From positions 33,652,972-33,716,971 of the forward strand of contig NC_053047.1 of NCBI RefSeq assembly GCF_003473485.1: a stretch of DNA of 64,000 nucleotides, in the 5' to 3' direction. Below the pieces are notes generated by a model, which worked only from the letters and a program-made list of their open reading frames with translations, searched no databases and was not told the origin of the DNA. Source of the stretch: Medicago truncatula (taxonomy: Eukaryota > Streptophyta > Magnoliopsida > Fabales > Fabaceae). Shown one piece after another: positions 22,129-31,895 of this stretch (positions within the stretch are counted from its first letter, which is position 1; the number at the start of each line of letters is the position of its first letter). A program made the translations under genes and the position numbers.

Positions 22129-22773
22129 TCAAGCTCCTGCATCTGCATCACGATCTGTAAAGAAAGAACCACTGCTACATCTTCTGTCTCTAAAAGAAAA
22201 TGTTGATGATGACGAGTTACCATTGGAAGAAGAAATCAAAGGAACACTCAAACGACGACATTGTACAACCGGTGTATTAAATCGACCACTTTTATAAAAG
22301 CTTCCAAACTTCGCTCTAATTCGAACATCAAAATCAACAGCCAAATCATTGTGAATCCCGAGACTTCTCTCTTCAAAATACTCGTCAAGTTGTTTACGTC
22401 CTAGATTGATCTTAGTATTCCCTTTAAACTCTATAGGTCCAAAAAATGTTGTATTCTTGTGTCCTTGATCAAACGGTGTCAAACTCACATAACCAAAATA
22501 ATTATCTTTGTACCAAGAAATCGCGGTGATTCTTCGGTAATAGACTATGATGTTGTTGTTGGGGTTTCGTATTGTGACATTGACTTTGAAATTATAGTAT
22601 AAGGTATTGTTGTTTGTGAGGTTGAACTCGGTGAGAGTAGCGTCTGTTATGTGGAATTTCACGCTTGAGGGAGAGATTACTATCCAGGCGATGATTGAGA
22701 AAGACATGAAGAAGAATATAACGGCGTAGATTGAGTAATAGATGCACCAGAACCAATGAAATCTGCAGCACAT
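22129..22773 (-). CDS. NDR1/HIN1-like (NHL, LEA_2) membrane protein, copy 2
   Basis: 214 aa, single exon, minus strand. It is nearly identical to copy 1 from SPSSVKFHITDA through the C-terminal RCSSGSFF; the end lacks four residues of the Ser tract. Differences cluster in the N-terminal and transmembrane part (MCCRFHWFWC, ...FFFMSFSIIAWIVI). It has one predicted transmembrane segment (~7-34) and an LEA_2 domain (~55-175). A TATAAAAG box (22853-22860) and a W-box (22959-22967) sit at positions equivalent to copy 1. Similarity extends past the stop to about 22030, so the duplicated unit is about 1 kb and inverted. The intact frame suggests a working paralogue. Its role is inferred from the family (membrane-associated defence/stress protein). 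Confidence 0.92.
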   Translation of the reverse strand: MCCRFHWFWCIYYSIYAVIFFFMSFSIIAWIVISPSSVKFHITDATLTEFNLTNNNTLYYNFKVNVTIRNPNNNIIVYYRRITAISWYKDNYFGYVSLTPFDQGHKNTTFFGPIEFKGNTKINLGRKQLDEYFEERSLGIHNDLAVDFDVRIRAKFGSFYKSGRFNTPVVQCRRLSVPLISSSNGNSSSSTFSFRDRRCSSGSFFTDRDADAGA

Positions 22774-22852
22774 GGTGGTGATGAGGTTTTTGAATTTTTC
22801 TTGTGATGATTAGGTTTTGTTGTTGATGAATTTTATGGTACAAAGTTGTGTG

Positions 22853-22860
22853 CTTTTATA
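22853..22860 (-). promoter_or_regulatory. TATA box of NHL gene 2
   Basis: CTTTTATA on the plus strand reads TATAAAAG on the coding strand, 80 bases before the ATG. The preceding TTTCCACCC is shared with copy 1, whose box is TTTAAAA (19585). Confidence 0.6.
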
Positions 22861-22958
22861 GGGTGGAAATAGATGGATTTTTGGGTATAGTGTGGTTCTT
22901 GTGATTTTCTAGGTGATATCGTTGCAATATGTAGTACATTAGAGAGAAGCTAGTAGCA

Positions 22959-22967
22959 TTGACTTTT
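22959..22967 (+). promoter_or_regulatory. Conserved W-box of NHL gene 2
   Basis: TTGACTTTT on the plus strand, about 186 bases upstream of the ATG and matching the paralogue's motif. Confidence 0.6.
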
Positions 22968-22974
22968 GAAGCCT

Positions 22975-24067
22975 AACTCTTTCATTTATAGTAATGAAAT
23001 ATAAAATATCAAACTAATTGCCTAGGTGATTACATTGACCATCTATGCAAATTAAATCCTTACTTAGTAAATTTAAAGAACATAAGAAATAAATTTTGTT
23101 ATCATAAATGACATGACTGTAATTTTGGTTAAAAATTCCTCTTTGTTGTTGTTTGTTTTGCACTTTATCTTGAATTCAAGTTCTGGTGTTTTGGTGATGG
23201 ACCGTGTAACGGTGGTTTTTATTGACTTTAGGGAATCCGTTTTGTTGGAACACAAGTATGTTTGTGATTTGAAAAATTCCTAGAAATCTAACATAGGAGA
23301 GACTTCACACAATACAAATAATATAGTGGAGGTAGACCTCTTGGTGTGTGCTCTATTGGGTACCCTGTTTTGTAAGAGGACGATTTTGAAAATTTTAAAA
23401 ATGAAAATTAAATCCTTACTTGTGTATTGTGGATTTAGGACAAATCACTCTAAGCACCTTACTTGCATCTTAAACTATTGGTGTTTGTGGATTTGGGAAG
23501 ATTGCAGTATAAAGACATTCAACAATGCTTACATATATATCAACAATGAAAATTGTTCCTCAGAAAATAAATGGACTAGACAATTCTAATCTAACAATAA
23601 AGGCAAACTAGTGCCACAAGTACAATTTTGGTGTCAATATTAATTAGAAAATTCTACTAAGTTAGAAAATAACTACAGATTACAGGCTGAACTTACATGC
23701 CAACCTCTTATCTTGTGAGTCTGTTTCCACGTTTAAGTTCTTCCATTAGTTGATGTGCTACTGATTCATATCCCATTTCCCGAGCTTCATTTCAGTCAAT
23801 CAAAGAGATCAAGTAAGAAAAATGTACAAGACTCAAAAGAGATTAAGTGTTTATAGTCCATAAGCGTTTATTATATAAATGCATAACTTCTTTAAGTTAT
23901 CATGAAGAGCTTATGATGTATTATAATAAGTTTTTTTTTTTTTTTTTTTGCGCATAAACTCTCAAATAGTTTCAAAAAAGTTTATAGTCCACCACACCAA
24001 GCCTTGAAATTTTTTGAGGGCCAAAATTATTGTACGTGTGACCGCGTAAATATTGTTGGAAATATGT
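22975..24067. other. Intergenic, nothing recognised
   Basis: AT-rich sequence with short frames that resemble no family and a poly-T run at 23931-23949. It ends where the large inverted repeat begins. Confidence 0.4.
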
Positions 24068-24189
24068 TCACGCTAGTTTTCAAATTCCAGAACTCATGCT
24101 AGTTGTATTAGCTTATATACCATATTCTAGATTGAAAAAATGTTTGAAGACAAAGCATTAGAACCACTACTTTCATGAGAAACACGACA

Positions 24190-25240
24190 CAAAAACCTCA
24201 TAATGCTCAAACAATCTTACAACAAGAGTTGCCATATTGTTCTTCATAACTTTTGACTTATTTTCACCATATCGTTTGACTTATCTGCACGACTTTCTCA
24301 ATACTTGTTGAACTTCACTTCCATATATTCAATGTTTTATGAATTTTTATCCACTGCTTGAAAAGAGTTAGCAATAACATGCAATGACCCATAAAAAGAA
24401 AGAATTGCATAAGTCTTCAAAAACATGGTCAGAATCCCAATTGATTAGGACATCATCCTAACTCACTACAAAGATTGGTTACAAATACAACAACAACATG
24501 TTATTAAGGATAAAAAAAAATACATGTTCATATTTTCCCGCAATATTCAATAGAGTAATGATAGGGACACTCTCTTTTCAACACTCTCTTCAACACTCAT
24601 TTTCTTATTGGATAAAATCAATGTATGACCCACCACTTTAAGTGGAACCCATTTCCAAAGTGCAAAACCCACCATAATTTAAGCTAATTAAAAAGTGAGT
24701 GTTGGAGAGAGTATTGCTAGCATTTCTCATATTCAATATAATATTGGTAGAGTTCTACCTAGTTACTACATCAAATGTTACTATTGCTTTAGAACATATG
24801 CCAACAACTTCTGTACACTTCTTGTAAGTAGCCAACCTACTAATAAAACTCTAAACAAACTTACATGCAACCCTAATTTGTTGAACATATGCATCAATAA
24901 CCTTTAATTCATCAAGGACAATCAAGTTCAATATGTCAGCACTACATCACATATGCAAGCATTCCCCATTAAACAAAGTATGACCAACCCATACACTAAT
25001 TCCTCTATTTAAATAATCAATAGCCAAGTTGTTAGCACTTGCATGGTCATTAGCAACGATACAAATAGACCTAATACTCCCATTCATTCATGCAATTTTC
25101 TAAATTATTTCATTTGGATTCACCTTTATGATCAACAATTAATTAAAAACTCAATATCCTTTTCTTCAAACCCCACTCATCATCAATATAATGAGATGTT
25201 ACACGCATATAATTCATATTTTGAATCAATTTCCAAATAT
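24190..25240 (-). pseudogene. hAT-superfamily transposase remnant (left arm)
   Basis: Minus-strand mirror of the better readable right-arm copy. It contains the equivalents of the 'ANNLAIDYLNRG' and 'ADILNLIV' blocks around 24900-25090, and a segment around 24300 like KFNKYW. Multiple stops, frameshifts and an inserted MITE (24556-24730) break it. Such proteins belong to the BED-zinc-finger/RICESLEEPER-like hAT group. Confidence 0.6.
24556..24730. mobile_element. MITE-like repeat, copy 2 (within hAT remnant)
   Basis: Same family as 3167-3332 and 29606-29767. Its termini include CAACACTCATTTTCTTAT and AAAAAGTGAGTGTTGG, imperfect inverted repeats. It interrupts the hAT transposase frame at the same site as copy 3, so it inserted before the arms duplicated. 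Confidence 0.75.
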
Positions 25241-25366
25241 CAATGGTAAGTGACACCATTTGTATGTAAGCAACAAATATTTCAATTCATATTTCTCATC
25301 AAAATACAACCTCAAACAATCTCTGACAACGGAGACACAATAGAAATTTTAAATTTTGGTTGAGCC

Positions 25367-25765
25367 TTACATCTTTCCAAGTGGTGAAAACCTCGAGCAC
25401 AAGTCAATTGATGATTCGAAAACCGAAAAATCATCCATGAAAACGTCCATACATTTCTCAATTAAATCGGAGAAGATGGCTTGAATACACCTTTGAAAAG
25501 TTGCGGGTGCATTACACAAGCCAAAGGGCATTCTTCTAAAAGCAAAAATACCAAAGAGACAAGTGAAAGTCGTCTTCTCATGATCTTCCGGGTTCACGGT
25601 GATTTAATTGTAGCCGGAATAGCCATCAAGGAAGCAATAAACGGCTTGACCGGAGAGTCTTTCAAACATTTGATCCATAAAGGGCAATGGGAAGTGATCC
25701 TTCCTTGTAGCTTGATTGAGTCTTCTATAATCAATGCACATCCTCCATCCGGTGACGGTCCTTGA
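25367..25765 (-). pseudogene. Ty3/gypsy (Athila-like) reverse transcriptase fragment, left arm
   Basis: Minus-strand codons give RMCIDYRRLN, RKDHFPLPFMDQM, FGLCNAPATFQRC and FMDDFSVF, the core RT motifs of plant gypsy elements, closest to the Athila/Tat style. A TAA replaces the expected Gln codon after YSGYN (near 25607), and the same stop is in the right arm. After SVF the similarity decays. Integrase and gag are absent. Confidence 0.85.
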
Positions 25766-25777
25766 TGACAGTACGTC

Positions 25778-26421
25778 ATTACTAGTTTTTTAGTCATATT
25801 TGTGACCCTTTTGTAATGTTTTGAGAGTCAAATGCTTGTATACATGGTTCAATAGCTCAAGATTCATAAAAAAAAAAGTTTTGCAAGAATTTAGCTACTA
25901 GATAAATCGTGCCACGATGGACCTGAATCGTGGCACGTTTGAAGCGTGGAATTTACTTGAAGATGCTGAAAAAATCATGGCACGATAGATATGTAACGTG
26001 CCACGATGATTGAATAAATATACTGCCACATATGAATTAATTGGATGAGCCACGTGAACATCTGTTCACGTGGCTCATCCTAATCTTTCTATTATTCACA
26101 CCACCCAAAAGCAAAACAATTGTTCACGTGGCTCATCCAATTAATTCATACGTGGCAGTAAATTTATTCAATCATTGTGGCACGTTACATATCCATCGTG
26201 CCATGATTTTTTCAGCATCTTCAAGTAAATTCCACGCTTCAAACGTGCCACGATTCAGGTCCATTATGGCACGATTTATCCAGTAGCTAAATTCTTGCAT
26301 TCTTTTCCAATTTGTGCAAAACTTCTTTTTTATGAATCTTGAGCTATTGAACCATGTATACAAGCATTTGACTCTCAAAACATTACAAAAGGGACACAAA
26401 TATGACTAAAAAACTAGTAAT
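25778..26421. mobile_element. Foldback-type element with ~280-300 bp terminal inverted repeats
   Basis: Left arm 25778-26059 and right arm 26122-26421 are near-perfect inverted copies around a 62-base centre. Outer ends are ATTACTAGTTTTTTAG and CTAAAAAACTAGTAAT. The arms hold repeated GTGCCACGAT/ATCGTGGCAC words. Next to the centre, GATGAGCCACGTGAAC is followed after four bases by its own complement, and the same word recurs at 26122. No coding frame. The TSD is unclear because the right side abuts the copia LTR at 26422. Confidence 0.85.
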
Positions 26422-27950
26422 TGTTGAGGCAAAATCCCTAATTAATTTTAAAGATAATAAACTTTAATGATTAAGGATGAACTTTGATTAATTCCTTGGT
26501 ATTTAACTTGTGCTCGAGTGTTTTTACTAAGACAGAAAAAAGGTTTGAATCATACCAAGATGCATGAAATCAAAGGACATTGAATCCTCATACTAATTCT
26601 GAAGTTCAGAAAGTTAGTTCAGAATGTTGATCAGAGAGTTGATCAGAACGTTCTGATGAAGAGTTCAGAAGGTTGTCCATAAGCAACCTAGATTCATCAA
26701 GAACGTGAAGAACATGCAAGCATACTTGACATGAATAAAAGGTACATCTGCATGGATCTATCAACAAATAAAGGCATGGTCAAAGAATTATGTCAAAGGA
26801 ACTTTAATGTTCAATCAAGACTATGAACATTAAAGTACTAGGAATATTCCAATGAGAATATCATCCTAGATGATGCATTCACTGCACTTCAGTTGTGTTT
26901 TACTATTAGAGTTGATTACATTAAAAGTTAAGTCTTACAAATCAACCTAAAGTAAGAACAAATGGAACATTCTGAGATCAGAATGTTCACTTCTGCACAT
27001 GCTTCCAGCCATGAACAGTGTAGTTGGTGGAAAGATGAAAAAGCTAGCAAAAGGAGATCTTGCATCAGAGATAACGTGTCCTCTGATTTGAATCAAGCAA
27101 ATCTCCTTGAAGCATGGGCCTGAAGGTGCAGATCCACTATCCTCTCTCTCCTGCACCAAATCCAAGACAGATTTGGTAACTTTATCCTAACTTTTCCAGC
27201 AACTTTTGATGCATATGGAGAAGTAACTTTTTAAGGATAAAACCTGAACAAATCTCATGTCACGTATTGGATAAAGCCAATTGGATAAAGCCAGAAACTC
27301 ATCAGACATTCATCCTTGATGAACCCAGATGAAGAACATCATGAATATCAACATTCTGATGAAGAACACAGCAACATTCTGATGAAGAACACAACAACAT
27401 TCTGATATTCAGAATGTTCACCCAGATTTTCAAGTAAAAGCTTGTGGAGCTCAGGACGCGTGGCATAACACCATTAGTCACCTTACAACGGCTATATGAG
27501 CCCAAAAACACTATAAATAGAGATCAAATGCTCAGCACTACTTGCACCATTGCAAAGCATACAATAAAACAACTTGAAATTGTTTGAAGCTCTTGCAATT
27601 GAATTGATCATCACTGAAGGCTCTTTTTACCTTCTTTGTAGTGTAAATCAATTCTCTTCTTGTTATCTCTCTTAAAGATAACTTCTTCTTCCTCCTCTTC
27701 TGTTTGATTCACAAACATTCAAACTTCTCTCAAATTGTAATCAAGTCTCATCTAGCTTTAGGGGTACTAAAGTGTTAGCTTGGGCAAAGATTGTAAAAGT
27801 CTAAGTGGTTAACTTAGCAACAAGGTGCAAGCCTGCTGAGGCTTAGAGAATACAGAATTGTAAGTGTTCAGGAGAACACGGATTGTAAGGTGCAGGATTT
27901 GAGAGGTTATCTCAAGCATCATAGTGGAAACTCTCACAAGATTGTGAGGA

Positions 27951-28540
27951 GTGGACTAACCCACATTGGGGGAACCACTATAAATCTCTGTGTTTATTCT
28001 CTCTTCCCTATACTCTTTACTTATTGAAAACACAAACACATTTACTTTGTTAAACTGTTTTTGCACTCAGACATCAGAACGTTCTGAAGTCTGTTATTAA
28101 CTTAATCATTCCAAGTTTCAACTTGAGAATTACTTAACCCACATTGGGGGAACCACTATAAATCTCTGTGTTTATTCTCTCTTCCCTATACTCTTTACTT
28201 ATTGAAAACACAAACACAATTACTTTGTTAAACTGTTTTTGCACTCAGACATCAGAACGTTCTGAAGTCTGTTATTAACTTAATCATTCCAAGTTTCAAC
28301 TTGAGAATTACTTTTTAAGTTACATGATAATTTTTAAAGGGTCACTATAAATCTCTGTGTTTATTCTCTCTTCCCTATACTCTTTACTTATTGAAAACAC
28401 AAACACATTTACTTTGTTAAACTGTTTTTGCACTCAGACATCAGAACGTTCTGAAGTCTGTTATTAACTTAATCATTCCAAGTTTCAACTTGAGAATTAC
28501 TTTTTAAGTTACATGATAATTTTTAAAGGGTCACAATTCA
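27951..28540 (+). repeat. Three tandem copies of the LTR 3' segment
   Basis: CACTATAAATCTCTGTGTTT recurs at 27976, 28154 and 28343, that is with spacings of 178 and 189 bases. Each unit runs through CAGAACGTTCTGAAGTC to CTTGAGAATTACTT. Units 2 and 3 include TTTTTAAGTTACATGATAA, which unit 1 lacks. Confidence 0.9.
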
Positions 28541-28542
28541 AT

Positions 28543-28565
28543 CCCCCCCCCCCCCCCCCCCCCCC
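28543..28565. repeat. Homopolymer of 23 C
   Basis: Uninterrupted C-run at the LTR/gypsy junction. SIRE-type LTR ends normally have six to eight C here. The reading of this run as poly-Pro is an artefact. The length may be unstable or a sequencing estimate. Confidence 0.9.
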
Positions 28566-28566
28566 T

Positions 28567-28975
28567 CTAAGGACCGTCACCGGATCGAGGATGTGCATTG
28601 ATTATAGAAGACTCAATCCAGCTACAAGGAAGGATCACTTCTCATTGCCCTTTATGGATCAAATGTTTGAAAGACTCTCCAGTCAAGCCGTCTATTGCTT
28701 CCTTGTTGGCTATTCCGACTACAATTAAATTACCGTGAACCCGGAAGATCATGAGAAGACGACTTTCACTTGTCCGTTTGGTATTTTTGCTTATAGAAGA
28801 ATGCCCTTTGGCTTGTGTAATGCACCCGCAACTTTTCAAAGGTGTGTTCAAGCCATCTTCTCCGATTTAATTAAGAAATTGTATGGATGTTTTCATGGAT
28901 GATTTTTCGGTTTTCGGATCATCATTTGACTTGTGCTTGAGGTTTTCACCACTTGGAAAGATGTAAGGCTCAACC
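28567..28975 (+). pseudogene. Ty3/gypsy (Athila-like) reverse transcriptase fragment, right arm
   Basis: Codons give TVTGSRMCIDYRRLN, RKDHFSLPFMDQM, RRMPFGLCNAPATFQRC. A TAA follows GYSDYN (28726-28728), and a one-base insertion near 28874 shifts the frame before the FMDDFSVF block. It is the mirror copy of 25367-25765 and shares the TAA, so the element was already dead when duplicated. Confidence 0.85.
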
Positions 28976-29605
28976 AAAATTTAAAATTCCTATTGTGTCT
29001 CCGTTGTTCGAGATTGTTTGAGGTTGTATTTTGATGAGAAATATGAATTGAAATATTTGTTGCTTACATACAAATGGTGTCCCGTACCATTGATATTTGG
29101 AAATTGATTCAAAATATGAATTATATGTGTGTAACATCTCCTAATATTGATGATGAGTGGGGTTTGAAGAAAAGGATATTGAGTTTTTAATTAATTCTTG
29201 ATCATAAAGGTGAATCCAAATGAATTAATTTAGAAAATTGCATGAATGAATGGGAGTATTAGGTCTATTTGTATCGTTGATGATGACCATGCAAGTGCTA
29301 ACAACTTGGCTATTGATTATTTAAATAGAGGAATTAGTGTATGGGATGGTCATACTTTGTTTAATGGAAAATGCTTGCATATGTGATGTAGTGCTGACAT
29401 ATTGAACTTGATTGTCCTTGATGAATTAAAGGTTATTGATGCATATGTTCAACAAATTAGGGTTGCATGTAAGTTTGTTTAGAGTTTTATTAGTAGGTTG
29501 ACTACTTACAAGAATTGTACAGAAGTTGTTGGCATATGTTCTAAAGCAATGGTAACATTTGATGCAGTAACTAGGTAGAACTCTACCAATATTATATTGA
29601 ATATG

Positions 29606-29767
29606 AGAAATGTTAGCAACACTCTCTCCAACACTCACTTTTTAACTGACTTAAATTATGGTGGGTTTCACACTTTGGAAATGGGTTCCACTTAAAGTGG
29701 TGGGTCATACATTGATTTTATCCAATAAGAAAATGAGTGTTGAAAAGAGTGTCCCTATCATTCCTCT
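29606..29767. mobile_element. MITE-like repeat, copy 3
   Basis: Inverted equivalent of copy 2, inserted at the same point after NSTNIILNMR of the hAT frame. The ends read TGTTAGCAACACTCTCTCC and GTTGAAAAGAGTGTCCC. Confidence 0.75.
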
Positions 29768-29944
29768 ATTTAATATTGCGGGAAAATATTAACATGTATT
29801 TTTTTTTTATCCTTAATAACATGTTGTTGTTGCATTTGTAACCAATCTTTGTAGTGAGTTAGGATGATGTCCTAATCAGACCGATTGGGATTCTGACCAT
29901 GTTTTTGTGATGTTTTTGAAGACTTATGCAATTCTTTCTTTTTA

Positions 29945-30226
29945 GGCTTAATTGCACTTTTGGACCCGTAACTAATTTAAATACAAAACAGCCCCCTATG
30001 TTTTGATTCTTTGGCAGTTTTGGACCCTCAAGGCAAAAAAAAATAAAAAGATTGACATGTGGCACCTCACTTAGGGTGCCACGTCAGCATTGACCGACTT
30101 AACAATAGACTGGGGTCCAAAACTGCCAAAGAATCAAAACATAGGGGGCTGTTTTGTATTTAAATTAGTTAGAGGTCCATAATCGCAAGTTTTGGAAAGA
30201 TAGGGGTCCAAAAGTGCAATTAAGCC
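29945..30226. mobile_element. MULE-type MITE with 9-bp target duplication
   Basis: 282 bases starting GGCTTAATTGCACTTTTGGA and ending TCCAAAAGTGCAATTAAGCC, with long near-perfect inverted repeats (about 80 bases or more per side). It is flanked by TTCTTTTTA on both sides (29936-29944 and 30227-30235). A 9-bp duplication with long TIRs is the Mutator-like signature. The left arm keeps the uninterrupted single site at 24392-24400, an internal empty-site control. Confidence 0.95.
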
Positions 30227-30544
30227 TTCTTTTTATGGGTCATACTCTTTTCAAGCAGTGGATAAAAATTCATAAAACATTGAATATATGGAAGTGAAGT
30301 TCAACAAGTATTGGGAAAGTCGTGCAGATAAGTCAAACGATATGGTGAAAATAAATCAAAAGTTATGACGAACAAATTGGCAACTCTTGTAAGATTGATT
30401 GAGCATTATGAGGTTTTTGTGTCGTGTTTCTCATTAAAATAGTGGTTCTAATGCTTTGTCTTCAAACATTTTTTCAATCTAGAATATGGTATATAAGCTA
30501 ATAAAACTGGCATGAGTTCTGGAATTTGAAAACTAGCGTGAACT

Positions 30545-31895
30545 TGCTTTAGGGGCATTTTCGAAAGTTTGGTTAGGAGTGAGCAAATTTTGTTGGGATA
30601 AGATATTGAGCCATGGGAAGAAGATGCTGAGACATGAGGGAGCGGCACTACTGATGAGGCACTTGGGTGTGTCGTAGCAGGAGGTGGAAAAAATTTGTGG
30701 TACGGAGTACGGTGGGTACATTAGTTACCCGAAGCTTAGGGATTTATATACGAGGTACCTTGGTAGAGCTAACTTATTGGCGGATACGGAGGATGCAGAG
30801 GAGATGGAGGAGTTGCATAGGGTTAGGACATTTTGTGTGAAGTCTTATCTCTTATATCTTGTAGGATGCTTGTTGTTTGGTGATAGAAGCAACAAACGCA
30901 TCGAGTTGGTTTATCTGACGACTATGGAGGAGGGCTACGCGAGGATGCGTAATTATTCCTGGGAAGAGATGACACTCGCATACCTATACTGCGAGTTAGC
31001 TGAGGCGTGTAGGCCTAGAGACAGAGCTCTTGGGGAAGCGTGACACTGCTCACTGTAAGAAACTTATAAATGTGAACCTTAACTTTTATTTTTTTGTTAT
31101 ATTTTTTCGTTTGTAATAATTTATAAATGTGATTTGTTTGGTTTGTGCAGACATGGTTTTTGGCGCATTTTCCTGGCTTTTACAGTGTTGATCCCAACAC
31201 CGACTACATGGAAAACTATCCAGTTGCGGCGAGGTGGATGCTTCAGAAGGGTCACGGAGAGGGGATCACGTATCGGTCAGGCCGTACGAAGAGCATACGG
31301 AGATCCAGGATTTTGAGGAGGTTTTCTGGTATTCAGGCTGGATTATGTGCGGTGTTCGTAGGGTGTACCGTCACTTGCCCGAGAGAGTTTTGAGGCAGTA
31401 CGGATACGTCCAGACCGTCCCCAGACATCCGACGGATGAACGGATGTTGTAGAGCTGCCACCGCCTCAGATTGTGCAGGCATTCGTCGACTTCCGCACTC
31501 ACACGCTTAAGGCGGCCGATTGGGATAAGCAGGCAGGAGAGCAGACATTGCGGATGGCGGATGTCTATGTGTTATGGTACACTAGGGTGTCTCACCTCAA
31601 ATTTTGCCACCTCTTCGAGGAGATCTTCCGACGCCAGCAAATAAAGAGCAGATCATTGCACAGCAGTGGGAGCGGTATGAGGCGAGAAGCTCACCTGACA
31701 CCTATGACATGGTTAGTGCCGTTGTTGCCTACGCTGATGCACAGATTGGCCAGGAGAAGGTCATGAGCCCTCAGCAGTGGTTTTAGGCCATGAGCCATCT
31801 TAGGAGCAGATCGCGCCGATCTTGATCATGAGGCGAGGCTAGAGGCCGAGGAGAAGGCACCAGCAGCATCAATAGGACCAGGACCAGTAGTATAA
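30545..31895 (+). pseudogene. Plant mobile domain (PMD, MAIN-like) protein, multiply frameshifted
   Basis: PMD proteins are plant-specific and related to transposon-encoded proteins. Readable parts are EYGGYISYPKLRDLY and CYLLYLVG-like KSYLLYLVGCLLFGDRSNKR (30684-31043), an intron at 31055-31150 (GT-AG), then TWFLAHFPGFYSVD (from 31151), DFEEVFWYSGWIMCG with RHLPERVLRQYGYVQT (frame of 31234), AFVDFRTHTLKAADWD with DVYVLWYTRVSH (frame of 31473), and QQWERYEARSSPDTYDM (frame of 31604). Lesions are a TAG just before QEVEKIC (~30674), a one-base loss near 31030, a deletion/shift near 31280, another near 31450 and one near 31600. The 5' end is cut off by the inverted repeat and the C-terminus runs into the palindrome at 31891. 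Confidence 0.85.

Larger units (their letters stand above)
24068..25770. repeat. Left arm of a large inverted repeat
   Basis: From TTCACGCTAGTTTTCAAATTC to GGTGACGGTCCTT this arm is the reverse complement of 28567-30540, with substitutions and small indels throughout. It carries, on the minus strand, a gypsy RT fragment (25367-25765) and hAT transposase remnants (about 24190-25240). It lacks the 282-bp MITE present in the right arm; the intact site is TAAAAAGAA at 24392-24400. Confidence 0.92.
26422..28566 (+). repeat. SIRE/Maximus-type copia LTR with expanded 3' end
   Basis: It begins TGTTGAGGCAAAATCCC, the usual start of this LTR family. It has a TATA box (CTATAAATAG, 27511-27520), many GAACATTCTGA/CAGAACGTTCTG words, and the family's end sequence TAAAGGGTCACAATTCAA before a C-run. 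Beyond the C-run it is fused directly to the gypsy RT of the right arm, so the normal 3' terminus and primer-binding site are missing. Open frames inside it are not genes. Confidence 0.7.
29030..30420 (+). pseudogene. hAT-superfamily transposase remnant (right arm)
   Basis: In-order blocks typical of plant hAT (RICESLEEPER-like) transposases can be read through many frame breaks: EWGLKKRILSF, then DDHASANNLAIDYLNRG and the WDGH block, CSADILNLIVLDELKVIDAY, TTYKNCTEVVGICSKA, AVTR followed by NSTNIILN (normally a TRWNST motif; a stop replaces Trp), DWDSDHVFVMFLKTYAI and VKFNKYW. Two MITEs interrupt it (29606-29767 and 29945-30226). The C-terminal dimerisation region is not found. Certainly inactive. 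Confidence 0.75.
28567..30540. repeat. Right arm of the large inverted repeat
   Basis: Reverse complement of 24068-25770 with a 282-bp MITE insertion. Order on the plus strand: gypsy RT fragment, hAT remnants with an internal older MITE, then the terminal block ending GAAAACTAGCGTGAA near 30540, where similarity stops and the plant-mobile-domain pseudogene begins. Confidence 0.92.

Noticed and set aside
28513..28728. Open frame with a long poly-proline run
   Set aside because: The prolines come from the 23-C homopolymer joining an LTR to a gypsy RT fragment; not a gene.
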